DNA of 64,000 nt. Origin: Ciona savignyi (lineage: Eukaryota > Chordata > Ascidiacea > Phlebobranchia > Cionidae). The stretch covers positions 218,963 through 282,962 of the forward strand of contig CH000029.1 in the NCBI GenBank assembly GCA_000149265.1, written 5' to 3'. The position numbers and the translations under genes were made by a program. This document shows positions 33,532-46,371 of the stretch, piece after piece; the stretch's first letter is position 1, and each line of letters opens with the position of its first letter. The notes below the pieces were generated by a model, which was not told the origin of the DNA, ran no database searches, and saw only the letters and a program-made list of their open reading frames with translations.

Positions 33532-36500
33532 TTATAAAGGTCTAGCAAAGGGATTAAACCAGTGTGAAGTTATTTGATGGAATTGATTAATGACCGCAGT
33601 GAACCAGTTCCTTATTCTCCCATTGCTTGGAGTATTCGTTGCGAGTTCGTTTGTAACTCGACACGTTTTCCCTGAACACAACCCAAGCATGATCAATCGC
33701 TGGTTCATTTTCACAAGGACCTGATTGATAGATGGATGTCACTAGTAGTGGTTTTCCTGAACCGCTGTGCACATAACTGGAGGTTGGCAACCTTTTGCAC
33801 TTAAAGAGCCATTTTAACCGATATTTCACAAAAAAAAATCACTGGGAGCCTTTTGTTTGTTTCACTTATGCATGGGTATTAAACTTATTAAGCGCTCGCT
33901 ACAGTAGCAATAAAATTAATAGGAGCAGCGTTAGAAGGATGAAAGAGCCGCAGGTTGTCGACCACTGGTATAGACATTATATTCCCAAGTTTTGTTCAAC
34001 TCATTAGACATTAGATAAGTCAAATACCAAGCTGCTTACCACTGGGTTGACGGTTTCCTTAATATTTGTGAGTTGATGTGGGTCCTTTGTGTGGTTGTAT
34101 AGTTCGACGAATGTCTCAGCGTCTGTGAACTCGCAGTACATGAGGTCGACCTTGTTTTTGGCGTCCATGGTTCGAACGCAGCTGTATGTGTTGTTGAATG
34201 CATCCTCACATACACAGCTGGGAAAGCATTGCTGGGGACAAGATATTGTTCAACTGATTTTGAATATAAATTACAACGGTACATTAAAATCACCCATAAG
34301 TTACCACACCTCGCAAATTCACTCATAATCACCCCCTTTAACACACCCATATTCACCCTCAAATATAGCTAAAGACATTCATAATGACACCCATAATCAC
34401 CCCCAAAGACACCTATAATCACCCCCAAATATACCCAAAGTTATCTATTATCACCCCCAAAGTTACCCATAACCACCCTCAAAGTCACCCAAAAACACCT
34501 ATAATAACCCCCAAAGACACCCATAAACACCCCCAAAAACAACCATAACCACACCCAAAGCCACCCATAATAACCCCCAAAGTCACCCCAACCCACCGAA
34601 ACCCCCATCCACGAGGGTGAACAGCCAGGAGGAGGCTGGTACTTCCCCTCACCCTGGTACTCAACGAGGAAATCGCTTCTCCACTTCGGTTCGTTCTTTA
34701 TCTGTTGGGGGGATAGGGGGTTCATGGTCTCACAGCTGAAGCCGACATATCCTTGGGATCAAAACTGGTAACTAGCGGGTATCCAATACCATTAGAAGCC
34801 GAAAGGTTGCAGGTTCAAAATGGTCACTTGCTAGTCAGTTGCGTCCTTGGGCAAGGCACTTGTTGGACAAAGTGGAATGATGGCACCCTATGTGATTTCT
34901 TGACAACGCAAAGTACTCAAAGCATGTGCAAACTGTACGTGCTGTAAAAATCCACACACTTAAAATTAAGCAAATTAACAGTTTTAATTACTAATATTCA
35001 AATTATGTAGCCGAATATGCAAACCGTACATAACAATGGTTGGGCACGCGAAGTTGCTTTCATGATATTATTCATACAATGGTGCACTGCATTCAAAAGG
35101 TTACCGATCCCTGACCTACTGCGTTAACCATTCGGCCGAATACGATAAAGTTAATAGAAATCCTAAATAAAAATAGAAATCCTATAACTCACATTGAACA
35201 ATGGAAGCAGAGATACGCCGTCCATGCTATCAGGGAATTCCCCCTTACCCCCACTCACAATATCGGCAATAGTTGGGGCAAGATCGATGTTTACAACCGG
35301 CTCCATCCGGGTGATATTCTTCGATACCCCCGGCCCCCTAATAATAAGTGGAACCCGCAAATCGAACTCGTAAAGTTGACGCTTATCAATGGGGAGTGAA
35401 AATTGCCCTGGAAGAGCAGAAATTACTTTGTTTGTCTCAGTAACTTTTGAACGAGGAGTTAAAACGGGGAATATCTCAACCCATTGTCTTTGCTTAGATT
35501 AACAAGCAAAGCAATTTATTCGAATTGTATAAACCACTAAAGATGCCTGGATTAATAAGCGGAAAATATTAGTCACTGTTTATTTGAACAGATTTTTCAT
35601 GGGACATAGTGTAAAAGGGTAAGTTGGAGCTTCTAATAGAAATTCTATCTTCAAAAAGTGCCCAATTGTTAAGGACTAACTTTTCACTTGTTAAACTTGG
35701 TGGTCTTTATGTTTAAATCTATACAGTTTACCCAAATACTTTTTAGAATGATCCAAACTACGGAGTTAAAACGGGGAACCACTCAACCCATTGTAAAGCA
35801 ACCAAGGACTTCGTTGCCTATAGATTATAAAAACAATTCTATTCTATTTGAATAAGCACTAAACACTAAAGATGCCTGGATTTTTTCCATGGGACTTATC
35901 GTACAAGGAGGTTTAACACACGGAAATTGCCAGTTTACCTCACACCCACCGTCGGGTTACCGGAGCTATTGCAGTGTGTTGTGTATGATTCACACGTTTC
36001 TTTAATTAAGTGGAACCCATTAATACGCTGAGTTCAGGAAATGTCCGTTAAGCGTCTTGCACAAGAGTAAGCTGTAAGGAACACAAATAATTCAATAAGA
36101 CAAAGAGGTTTCAAACCGACCCATGTGATATCCGTTGTCCGAGGAAAATATGACGAAAGTGTTGTTGAGTTGATTTGTTGATGACAAGGCGTTGATTACT
36201 TTTTCAACAAGGTCATCAACCGACAACAACGTTCTCCAGCGACTGCGAAAAGCGTTGTCGGAATAATCAATCGATTCCTGGCTCATTGGGTGTTCGGCTT
36301 GTCGTATCAACCAGTGTTTGTTCTGAAACATGAATTGTCGAGTTTACATTGAATTTTATCCCCAAATTAACCTTGTTTTTTTACATTTTTACATTGGTTT
36401 TTGTCGTCAAATTAAATCCTTTAAAATTTCGAACAACTCTTTAGAAACTTTAGAAACTTCTTTATAAATGAAGTGAAATATTTTTAAACTAATTGAAATT

Positions 36501-39500
36501 TAAAATAAAAACAAAATCTTCTTGAATTCAAAATGCAGCCTTTACTTATTTTGTACCAGCTGAATTAATTTGTATCTCTAACAGGATCTACTCAGAAAAT
36601 GTATTTTCCTGAGACGATCACAGCTGTGAAGGCTAATACAAACTAACCAGCATGTGACAATATAAGTTGGGACACATTAGAAAAAGACAAAACTAATTAT
36701 TTGAACACATCATGTTATACAACAGGGGTCGGCAACCTTTTCAATGCAGTGCCTCAGTTTATGAATAATATCATAATGAAATCAACTTCGCGTGCCAACC
36801 ATTGTTATGTGTAGTTTGCATAATTAACTACATAATTTAAATAAAAGATATAAATACCATTGATTTGAATGCTTTGTGAATTTTCAGAGTTAATTTTGTG
36901 CAGCGTATAAAGTTTGAGTTTGCGCATGCTTATCATATATATTTTATGTGCGCGTCAAATCAGGCGGCGTGCTATAGAAATGACTCCACAGGTGCCATGT
37001 GTTGCCGACACATGGTATACAATACGCACATTGGGCAGATTTGTTAACACCCGATAATGAAGGTTTGGGTATCTATGTCAATCCACGATGGTCCACATAG
37101 TTATTGGCATTCACATTGGTAGCGTATACATTTTAAAACAAAAAAGTGAAAAACTTTATAATTTTTGCTTTCACTGTGTCACAGCACAATGCAAATCCTC
37201 ATGAATTGGGTTGTTATGTCATAAACAGTACTGTCACACCACTTTTCACAGATTCCATTAAACTTGGGGTGATGTGAAGAAAACGACAGGAAAGAATCAG
37301 ACAAACTTACATCGGCTTTCACATTATAACTTGGGGTGTGTGGGGCAGTGTTGTTGGGGAATTCCCCTGAATACTGTGGGGCTGCGTTCCAGGGGCTGTG
37401 TGGGGCCGGGGTTGATATCATCATGAGGAAGGAGTCGGTGGTCGATTTGATGAATTCCACCGATTTGTTGGCCTGTGTAGTACATGGGGGGTGGTATGCA
37501 GGGGGTATGGGTATTGGTTAAATCATATCTAGTGTGGTTTGTACTAATTGGTGGCTACTTATTGTTAAAGGTTACATTATTATAGGATAGGATATTTATG
37601 TTTATCCCTGTGAATGGGAAAACCAAGGGGGTTATCACACAGGCAATCGTCAGATAACCTCGCGCCCACCGTCGGGTTACCGGAGCTATTGCAGTGTATT
37701 GTATATGATAGAAACGTTCCTTCAATTTTGTAGAACCGTTAAGTGCATAATAAAACCGACTAGCTAGCCTCTAGTTTTAAATCTGCAACCTTAGTTAAAA
37801 GGCATTGCACAAACCCACCAGATTATCAGTCATACGAAAACATGTCGAATACTCACCAACAAATCGGTCAAATAATCGGCAGCGTAATCATCACCATGTT
37901 GCACTGGGACCCCATTGTGGGATATGGTGTAGTTGTAGTATTGGGAATTCCCCACCAGCCCCCACCATTCGTCCCACCCCGCTGGAACATGTTGGGGTCC
38001 GCCAACCGATTTACCCCCGTACTGTGATGTCATAATATAAAATATTCAGCTTTGGGTGTTTATATTTTATCCCTGTAGATGGAAACAGCAAAGTTACACA
38101 GGCGATTAACAGAACTCGCGCCCACTGTCGGGTTACCGGAGCTATTGCAGTGTGTTGTGTATGATTCACACGTTCTTTCAATTTGGTAGAACCCAATAAT
38201 ACACTGGGTTCAGGCAATGTCCGTTAAGTACCTTGCCCAAAAAGCATTGTGGAATATATGCTATATATACTCGCTGATAGGTCGCACTGAAAATCTAGGG
38301 ATTTAAAAGGGCCTTTCTCTAGCTTTTTTCATAGATATCTTCCTATTTTTATGTAGGGCTTGTGATAAGTGCATTTTTTTAAATATGAGACAAAAAATTG
38401 CGACTGATGTGCGAGTATGTACGGTAAACCCATCTTGGATGGACTGTTACCCTTCAAGGTCCAAGCATTACAAAGGATACAGACAAACCAAGGATATGTA
38501 ACTGCAATAAGCAATCCTATGACTACAGGATAATGTTTAATTTAGTTTAGTTTATTCATTTTTTGCCCAGATTTTAAAAATGGCTAAGTTAAAACAACAT
38601 TGTTTCTCAATTGAGTTACAAATAAGCAATACAATCAGCGATGTTAAACTTGTGCATACTAATATCATGTACCACAGTAATCCCTATCTGTTTAACATAA
38701 TATTCAAATTTACAAACTCGAATTTACAAACTAGAATGTACAAACTTGATATTCGAATGAAAAAAATATGTTAAACTTGGAATTCACCATCCTACCCCAG
38801 GATAATTGTAGTGAAACATTAGTTTTCTGATACAAGGTGTATTTGCAATAAAGTCAAGTTTAGTGATCTCCTGTAGTTTAAATGTCAGTCAAACAAGCGT
38901 GAATATGATTGATGTTAAACATTCTTTGTTTATGTTGCATTAAAGTGCAGATCTTAATTTAATATGTTATTATTTTAGTAACTTTTTAAATGGCAGTCTA
39001 GTAAAGCATTTGATGTACATAAATTTGGGAAGGTTGGACCACCATAAAATTATATGGGTATTTGGCAGTAAAGGAAACTTGATGTACATTAATGTGGATA
39101 TATTAATGTCCAACCACGCAAACCAGCACATTCCAACCCTTCCACAAAAGATTAGGTTGTAAAATCTTCACAAATATTTTATTGCTTCAGTACCAGACTC
39201 CATACATTGATATTATGGTACAACCCACACATACTGCTGCCTTGTTTAAACAACAAGTATTACATCATGTTTAGAAGTTAAAAGGGATGTTCACATTAAG
39301 AGTGGAATTTCCCCACAACCTCTACTGGCTGATCTTTTTGAAGCCTTTTATTTAAAATATTACAAATATGAAATAAACGGTTCTCCCAATTACTGAGATA
39401 AGGGGTCGACAACCTGCGGCTCTTTCATTATTCTGATGCGACTCTTTTTCATTTTATTGCTACTGTAGCGAGTGCTTAATAAGTTTAATACCCATGCATA

Positions 39501-42046
39501 AGTGAAACAAACAGAAGAACACTCGCGTCTTTATCTCACACAGTGTTGTTTTCCTTTAATTGCGAAAATATTATTAGTTTTGCGGCTCCCAGTGATTTTT
39601 ATTTTGTGGAATATCGGTTAAAATGGCTCTTTAAATGCAAAAGGTTGCACCATATTAAATCACCTGGTTTAAATATTTTCCTCCAAAAAACGTTCGATAA
39701 TTAGCTTGCTTGGCAGCCACAGCGAACGTTTGCTTCTCATGTATTTTCTGCCAATGTAAGCTGCTGCAATTCCCGCTGATGGAATTGTTCAGCGTTTCAT
39801 GGTTGTGGGAGTATCTGCCTGGAATGGTGGGAGGAGGGGTTGTGGTCGGGTTCGGAGTTGTGGTGGGAGGTCATTAGGGGGTCGTGGGGGAAAACGACAT
39901 GATTACGAGCATAAAACCTAAACTGTATCCTTCCATTTTATTTTGAACCTGGACTTAATTTTTAAAACTAAGAATGAACACAACTTCGGGGACCACAGAG
40001 GTAGATTTCTCATGAAAATGTCAGATTATTCGAGAGATAACCTGAAAATTTATTTTTTCTAACTTGATTAATACTCTACAACAGGGGCTCCAGTGAAAGG
40101 TCACTAAGGGTGGTGAGGGGAGTGATAGCATGATACAAAAAGTTGTAAGGCAGCCTTCGCAAATAACATAAAGCCAATATTACACTTTTACATTGATTTC
40201 GGAATCTAATTAAATTAACTTTTGAATAAAATTGAATAAGGTAAATCCCCAATATGAAAAAGTTGACTGTATGTTAATATCACCAGTTACAACCTTTGAA
40301 CCATTAATTAAAGACGCCCATTTCAACATCTAAATTCTAATTTAATCAAATAAGATAAGATTCAAAATTATTTGTTGATTCTAGCTATTGGATATTTGGT
40401 GCTCAAAGTGGAACAAAATAAGTTTAATTCATAGAATTTTGGTTTAAAATTAAAAAAAAAATGTTAAATTGGATTTTGCAGATACTTAAAAAAATGTTTT
40501 TGTCTTGCTTGTCAAGTACATACTTTAGAGTATCCTAAAATTATTGATTTTAGAAAAAATCTACAAACCAATCTGATTAGTATAAGGACATCCCAAACAC
40601 CACTCTACATATTGATCAATAATAAACACTGGTAAACACTGTTAGGGTGGTGGTATAAAATATTATTTGTTTATTAACAACATGTCAGTTCAACAATTGA
40701 CATTTTCTACAAAATTCTTTTTTTCGAAACTTAAAATTCACAGCCACAATAAACTTATTTCACAACCAAGTTATTTCACAACCAAGTTATTTCACAACCA
40801 AGTTATTTCACACCCAAGTTATTTCACAACCAAGTTATTTCACACCCAAGTTATTTCACAACCAAGTTACCGGTTAATATGCTGGCGCGACTGGGGCAAC
40901 ATAGAGGAGTGCTTGTGAACATGTTTGTGAAGGTAATGCCTTCCTCTTGTAGTAACTTCTTCATTTTTGACATTGGTTCCTGGAATTATAATGATAAAAA
41001 TGAGTATAATATGATATGATGATGTTATAAAAATATGATATAATGTGACAATATGAAGTGATGATATGATATGTGACAATATGAAAATAGTTATATGAGG
41101 ATGCCATTAAAGTTATAATTTTAACAGAAATGTGTTTCATTCATTTCCCGACATATTACCGGTACATGTTTTACGACCAATTGCTTTAACTATAACAGTG
41201 TTATTGTACAGGGCTTCCCAAATTTCAAGCTCGGGATCCTTTTTAATCTACTTAAATTATCTGCAACCTTTTATTACGTTGAAAATATAAAAAAGTCTAA
41301 AAAAGTACAACAGATACAGTAGCTTGTGTGAAATTGAGTTGCCCCTAAAATTCATTGCGCGACCCCCAGAAATACTTCTTATAATTAAATAATTTAATAA
41401 AACCAAATCCAACAAACAATTATACAACGGCTTCATGATGTATTCAGCATATAAATAGAAAGTTTGGAAAATGAAGGTTAGTCAAGGGCAATTAAGTTTC
41501 TACATGTAAAAACAAACTATATATATACATAATGTATAAATATTTAACTAGGGGAAAACGTTGGTACAGGTAGTTAATATAAACATACGTTGTATAGGAA
41601 GTTTACATGTATATGTCGTATAAATATATATATAAATAGATAACATTAAACGTTTGTTATGCTGACATAGAAACAACATACCCGGTCACTAATAATGTGG
41701 TTATGCTGACATAGAAACAACATACCCGGCCACTAATAATGTGGTTATGCTGACATAGAAACAACATACCAAGCCACCAATAATGTGGTTATGCTGACAT
41801 AGAAACAACATACCAAGCCACTAATAATGTGGTTATGCCGACATAGAAACAACATACCAAGCCACCAAGTTGAACGTCCAGGTCGTCAGTAAGTATAAAC
41901 ACGATGTTCGGAGGTTTCGAAGGGTTCAGAAGGTTCGGAGGGTTCGGATGGTTCTCAGGGTTCGGAAGATCCAACTTCTTTGTCATTGTGAGTTGCCCCG
42001 TGCACGCAGACATGCATACAACCAACACAATAAGGAACCTAATCAT
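33532..42046 (-). CDS. GNS: N-acetylglucosamine-6-sulfatase
   Basis: Ten exons: 42046-41858, 40979-40871, 39818-39664, 38021-37857, 37472-37311, 36322-36121, 35407-35193, 34728-34597, 34231-34040, 33720-33532; 1710 bases, 569 residues (human 552), every junction in phase. Signal peptide [17 protein letters not shown]; metal-site strand [11 protein letters not shown]; the sulfatase signature [11 protein letters not shown] whose first Cys becomes formylglycine; then [90 protein letters not shown] and [13 protein letters not shown] near the C-terminus. The lysosomal enzyme removes 6-sulfate from GlcNAc in heparan and keratan sulfate; loss in humans causes Sanfilippo D. The order matches GNS, not the SULF or arylsulfatase A/B branches. 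Confidence 0.95.
33777..33968. mobile_element. hAT-like MITE (AGAGCC type)
   Basis: Ends TGGAGGTTGGCAACC and GGTTGTCGACCACTGG; interior GAGCCATTTTAACCGATATT. An inverted relative lies at 39401-39655, also in a GNS intron. Confidence 0.65.
34330..34596. repeat. Minisatellite (ACCCATAATCACCCCCAAAG type)
   Basis: Roughly eleven diverged units of 22-24 bp filling GNS intron 8 up to the donor of exon 34728-34597. Confidence 0.8.
34795..34880 (+). mobile_element. SINE family A, fragment
   Basis: Head to CORE only (GCAGGTTCAAAATGGTCAC, TCCTTGGGCAAGGCACTTG). Confidence 0.6.
35430..35900. repeat. Diverged direct repeat pair in GNS intron 6
   Basis: Units at 35448-35600 and 35758-35895 share GTTAAAACGGGGAA, TCAACCCATTGT and CACTAAAGATGCCTGGA. 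The second unit holds the exact spliced-leader-like 16-mer. Confidence 0.6.
35841..35856 (+). other. Exact match to the Ciona spliced-leader 16-mer
   Basis: ATTCTATTTGAATAAG, identical to the Ciona SL exon as I recall it. It is followed by CACTAAACAC rather than the GT of an SL RNA gene, so it is not an SL gene. Origin unclear. Confidence 0.4.
35906..36068 (-). mobile_element. SINE family A, truncated
   Basis: Body from GGTTTAACACACGG to AAGCGTCTTGCACAAG; the head is lost. GNS intron 6. Confidence 0.75.
36723..37014. mobile_element. hAT-type MITE
   Basis: Ends CAGGGGTCGGCAACC and GTTGCCGACACATG. Flanks TTATACAA and GTATACAA are an 8-bp duplication with one mismatch. GNS intron 5. Confidence 0.75.
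37583..37832 (-). mobile_element. SINE family A
   Basis: GNS intron 4. Tail and body intact; part of the CORE is deleted (GTTAAGTGCATAATAAAACCGAC). Confidence 0.8.
38058..38242 (-). mobile_element. SINE family A, truncated
   Basis: GNS intron 3. Body through GTTAAGTACCTTGCCCAA; the head is missing. Confidence 0.75.
38250..39400. other. GNS intron 3, no further feature
   Basis: AT-rich intron sequence; nothing else supported. Confidence 0.4.
39401..39655. mobile_element. hAT-like MITE (AGAGCC type)
   Basis: Inverse orientation to 33777-33968: GGGGTCGACAACCTGCGGC at left, GGTTAAAATGGCTC and AAAGGTTGCACC at right. Confidence 0.65.
40757..40870. repeat. 16-bp minisatellite abutting GNS exon 2
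   Basis: About seven units of TTATTTCACAACCAAG. The last unit supplies the 5' splice site (minus strand CCG|GTAACTTGG) of exon 40979-40871. Confidence 0.85.
41213..41382. mobile_element. hAT-like MITE fragment (GCGACCC type)
   Basis: CAGGGCTTCCCAAATTTCAAG at left and ATTCATTGCGCGACCCCCAG at right. Related to 46372 and 50262. No target duplication seen. Confidence 0.5.
41650..41869. repeat. 44-bp minisatellite spanning the GNS intron 1 donor
   Basis: Five units with exact 44-bp spacing (GCTGACAT/GCCGACAT at 41661, 41705, 41749, 41793, 41837). The unit nearest the exon contains the used donor (minus GGCTTG|GTATGTT, 41857-41856); two more units carry the identical donor and two carry GGG|GTATG-like variants. 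Confidence 0.9.
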
Positions 42047-42124
42047 GCCGACAGCTTAGCTTACAAAGCTTAATATTTTTGTCTAAAAACGGAACAAAGT
42101 TAGGTTGCCTGAAAGTTAGTTTAA

Positions 42125-42440
42125 TCTCACCAGACTGTCAGCCGACCGGTTGTAGGATCGAAACCACTGCAGACTAATTCCTTGCATTCCTGAACTAAAA
42201 ACGAATGGGCGTCTCCAATTACTAAAGGATCGCTTGGAAAAACTGGTCGGTAGTTAGTTAGATGTGTCGTTGGGCAAAAACTTTGCATGCCTTTCTAGAA
42301 CTCATTGAATTAATTGGTTTTACTGAAAGAAACGATTTAATAAAAAACAACACACTGTAATAGCTCGGGTAACTCAACGGTGGACACAAGGTAATCTGAC
42401 AATTGCGTTTTCGTATTTATGGGGATAAAACATGATTATC
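42125..42440 (+). mobile_element. SINE family A, interrupted
   Basis: Head near 42130-42170 and body from 42238 (AAACTGGTCGGTAGTTAG) to GGGGATAAAACATGATTATC. A GGATCGCTTGGA phrase sits at the break, suggesting insertion of the CGCTTGGA element. Confidence 0.6.
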
Positions 42441-42940
42441 TCGAGTTAATTTTATTTATTTCCAATGTATAAATTATTCTGCTGAATAAGGGTGCGTGGC
42501 AAACTGCATAGCCATGTTAGCTACACAGTTGAGCGATAGAACCGCCGGGTTACCAGAGCTCCAGTATGGAAAGTACGGCAGCTGCACACTCGAGTTTTTT
42601 TCCCTGCGTCTTTTGCACACTTGGGTAATTTCACACACGCTCGCGAGCTGGCAGTATAAACATCGTATAATATCCAACAAGCCTGTAAACCTACCTCTGG
42701 ACCTAGGGTAATTTACTTTCCGTACATTTTTAGTTATGTAGATAGATATGTTAGCTGACGCACACGAAAGATGAGGATAGAATTATATGTTTTTTAAGAT
42801 TTTGGTAAAACAGTTATGAAAAGGAGATTGTGTGCACACTTGAAGTGTGCATTCTTTGACGTTTGCACACTGCACACTTATATATTTGGCGCATGCACAC
42901 TCAAGATCTCGGCGAAAATTGACGTACTTTCCATACGGGC

Positions 42941-43132
42941 TAGAGCTATTGCAGTGTGTTGTGTATGATTCACACATTCCTTTAAATTATTAAATCTTAT
43001 TAATCCGCTAGGTTAGGCAATGTCTGTTAAGTCCCTTGTGAAAGGACACAAATAATTACTTAGTGACCAGTTTCAAACCTGCAACCTTCCGGTTGGAAGG
43101 TGACACACTTAATCCACCAAACTAATCAGACT
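42941..43132 (-). mobile_element. SINE family A, at left edge of the tandem duplication
   Basis: Shares unusual changes (AAATTATTAAATCTTATTAATCC, ACCTTCCGGTTGGAAGG) with the copy at 46509, so it was duplicated with the block. Confidence 0.75.
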
Positions 43133-43879
43133 TATATTTAATTAGTCTGCAGTTGTAAATAAAAAATCTAGCCCCTCAAATTAATGCCTTAAAATGTGCC
43201 TTTCCTTGTCTGTACATTAAATAATCAGACCCTATTGCCGTTTAGACAACTTTACAACTTTTATACAAAATAAACCAAAATCGAACGAGTTTCGAGCGTG
43301 ATATCCCCGGGCGACCAAACGTTTATCGCCGGCCAGACACGGCGGACTCACCGTACGACTCAACTCTTAACTGTGTATAACTGAATACGAAGCTGTTTTG
43401 TGGTATATACCCCAAATAGATTTGTAAACAAATGTGACTCCATGTTTAAATGTCAACATATGTTAAACACTTTAATACCAGTTGCCAGGGTAGGATTGGA
43501 ACGTGAGTATCGATTTTTCTCCTTTAGTTATAATCATGCAAATATCTATATAAAATCAGATTTATTAAGTGTTTTTCTTTTATTTCCCAACCAATAAAAA
43601 TAAATTCATTAATTTGGTATTGTTAAAGGAACATACACAAAACAACTGAAACGGATGATTTGTTTATACTTCCACGTCTTGGGTTAACGTATTTACTGAC
43701 GCACGAAATGGTAGTTTTTACCCCTATATACCGGTCAAGTATTGTTTTATGCCCAATGATCTTATACAAACATAAAACGGAAAATGTTTACACGATTTTT
43801 ACAGTTAAAGTTTTCCGTTAGTTTGATTTAGTTTCAAACGTACCGGTAACTGAACTAAGTAAATAACAAATTATTTACA

Positions 43880-43904
43880 CACGTGATCAGCTGTAGATCA
43901 CGTG
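43880..43904. promoter_or_regulatory. Palindromic E-box site, copy 1
   Basis: Perfect arms CACGTGATC (43880-43888) and GATCACGTG (43896-43904) around a CAGCTG E-box centre. Identical at 47540-47564. CACGTG is a bHLH (USF/MITF/Myc-type) binding core. Confidence 0.5.
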
Positions 43905-44054
43905 GTATAACTGCCATGTGAGTATGTGTCATTGTGAAGAATTGAACGTATATGGTTGTATATACTAGATTATCTCTGGGTAAGATAACTTAAGGACCAG
44001 GGGTTGTTATTACTTATTTAATGGCCGAAACAACCAAGTCATTTTCCACATAAA

Positions 44055-44060
44055 TATAAA
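44055..44060 (+). promoter_or_regulatory. TATA-like motif, copy 1
   Basis: TATAAA within AAATATAAAACGCGGAACGA, 150 bp after the E-box palindrome. Conserved at 47717; an inverted copy is at 51388. No downstream gene is identified. Confidence 0.4.
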
Positions 44061-44125
44061 ACGCGGAACGACGAAAGACGGGAACGAAAAGTCAAAACTG
44101 TAGGCCTACGACTGACTACGACTGA

Positions 44126-44370
44126 ATTGGTGGATTAGTGCGTCACCTTTCAGCCGAAGGGTTTTAGGTTCGAAACTGGTCGCAAGCTAGTCGTTTGTGT
44201 CCTTGGGTAAGGTACTTAACGGAGATTGCCTAAACCCAGCGGGATCAATGTAGGCTATTCTACGGAATTGAAGAACCTTGTGAATCTTACGCAACACATT
44301 ACAATATCTGATCTGACGATTGCCCGTGTGTTAACCCCCATGCTTTTCCCATTCACGGGGATAAACATAA
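44126..44370 (+). mobile_element. SINE family A
   Basis: Near full-length copy with part of the body deleted; duplicated at 47769. It sits directly after the TATA-like motif. Confidence 0.8.
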
Positions 44371-45580
44371 AACTAACATTTAATGGGTTCTACCAAAATT
44401 GAAAAAAAATTAGAATATAATAGATGTGTAACTGCATTGTATATGTTTACAGACAAACTGAACAACAATCCAACCACTAGCAGCTCGGCGACTGCAACGT
44501 AATTTATCATGCGCACAGCGGGGGATTACAAGCGGCTATATGGAGGAGCGGCTATATGGGGCTATATGGACAGCGTTTGAACATTCATAACACGCTTTCC
44601 AGGGGTTTGTGCTGGTAGATTCTGCGGTTTTCTTATCCAGATGGACATTTATAGAGATTTCGCCACTCCTTCGAATATGTTGTAGCCCTTCTAAATTCCT
44701 TCAAATTGATATATAGATTATATACGCTAACCGCGGGAGGCTATATGCACGAAGTGTCTAAATATTCATAACTCGTCATCAAGGGATGCATTGGAAGATG
44801 CTGCAGTTTTCTCGTCTAGATGGACATTTGTGGAGTTTTCGCCAATCATTCCATAGGATATATATGTAGTAGCCATTATAATTATATGCATTCTGTTTTT
44901 TTCAAGCATTATAACTTTAATATCGTCTCTGAGAAAAGTAATCCTATTGTTTTGCGCGCACCTCCAAATGTTATTTTTTTGGGTTTTACGTTTAAAACCG
45001 TATGAATATTATGTTATATTATTCTGTTTTACTTAAATTGAACGGCACAGTTCATAATTTGAACAAATTTCTTTCGAGGTGTATAAGTAGGGAATTAAAA
45101 ACTTGGATGATTAAACAGCGTTGCAACCCTTCAATATCTGGAAATTGCCGCCCAAAAACAAACATTGCTGCATCTACACACTTCTCGTCCAATCTTTCTT
45201 TGCTTCGTCAGCGTTTATAGCTGTTTCGTCAAGAGCAAAAAATTCCCTGTTTTTAGGAAATAGTTTTTACTATTTCATCATTCTTAGTAACGTATTTTTT
45301 GAATAGGTATTCCATTACTTGTGTTATAATAAAATATATAATATCAGCGTTGGCTTATATCATGCGAAACTGTTAATTTCCGGTATGTTAGGTTAGGTTC
45401 CAAAGTTCAATCGTTTTATCAAATGTGCAGAAACTAACAGGTTTCCGAGTTACGAGTCCAAACTTGATACCCATATTTTCTAAATAAAGCATTTAAATAT
45501 GTAGGTATAAAAAACAATAAAAATACACAAAAAATTAAGTTTACGGTGATTTTGGGGAAATGGTGAAAATTGTTATTTAA
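44371..45580. other. Duplicated non-coding sequence
   Basis: No exon supported. The stretch 45000-45310 is over 95 percent identical by eye to 48865-49175, the best-conserved part of the duplication, but its open frames are short and differ in their ends. Confidence 0.35.
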
Positions 45581-45589
45581 AAGACATGG

Positions 45590-45772
45590 GCAACATACGG
45601 CCCGCGGGCTGGGTCCGACATGTGAAAGGATTTTGACCGGCCCGCAGACTATCTAACCATACCATGTAATTAAGATATTGAATACTATTCATGTAATAAT
45701 ACGCCCCACCAAGGACTTCATTTTCCCACATCTGGCCCGGCGACTAGAGAACTTGCCAAGCCCTGTTATATG
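45590..45772. mobile_element. hAT-like MITE (CATGGGCAAC type), copy 1
   Basis: CATGGGCAACATACGGCCCG at left and AACTTGCCAAGCCCTG at right are imperfect inverted ends. Duplicated at 49509. Confidence 0.55.
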
Positions 45773-46371
45773 GGATGCTTGCAGTTATGAATTGCAGTGA
45801 TATACTCCTTTCATTGATGTCGACGTGACCAGATGATCTTTACACGTAGTAGCCTAATGGTGTATTGTAATTAAATTTAAATTTGGTGGGGGATGCACGA
45901 ACACTTGTTTGGAGTAAACTTGGATATTTTGTTTCATTTTTACTTCTTAGTTATATTTGATAACCATTCAACTTTGTTTATAATTAAAAGTAAGTTGTCC
46001 ATCCCAGTCCTAAGATATCAAGAAATTATCGGCTCCGAAAATCGCCAAATGTGGAAAAAGCCGTCAGCAGCCACGGATTGAGAAAATGTGAAAAGTCCGA
46101 CAAAATATGTGGATTGATGTGAATCAACATTTCTTTGGAAGGAAATCCAAAATTAGAGAGAAAATAAGAATTTAGTTATTGTCAAATAACCTATTATTTA
46201 GCTGTAAGTGGCAATTAATTAGACAGTAAGCTAATGAAACTGAATAGTAAGAAAAACGGAAATTCTTATAAATTCCCTTCGTATCATTTAACAAGGCGAT
46301 AGCTAGATCGGATATTGTTCGATTTCTGTTATAAGTCTGCTATTCAAATAAATAGTCCTATGCATTATATC

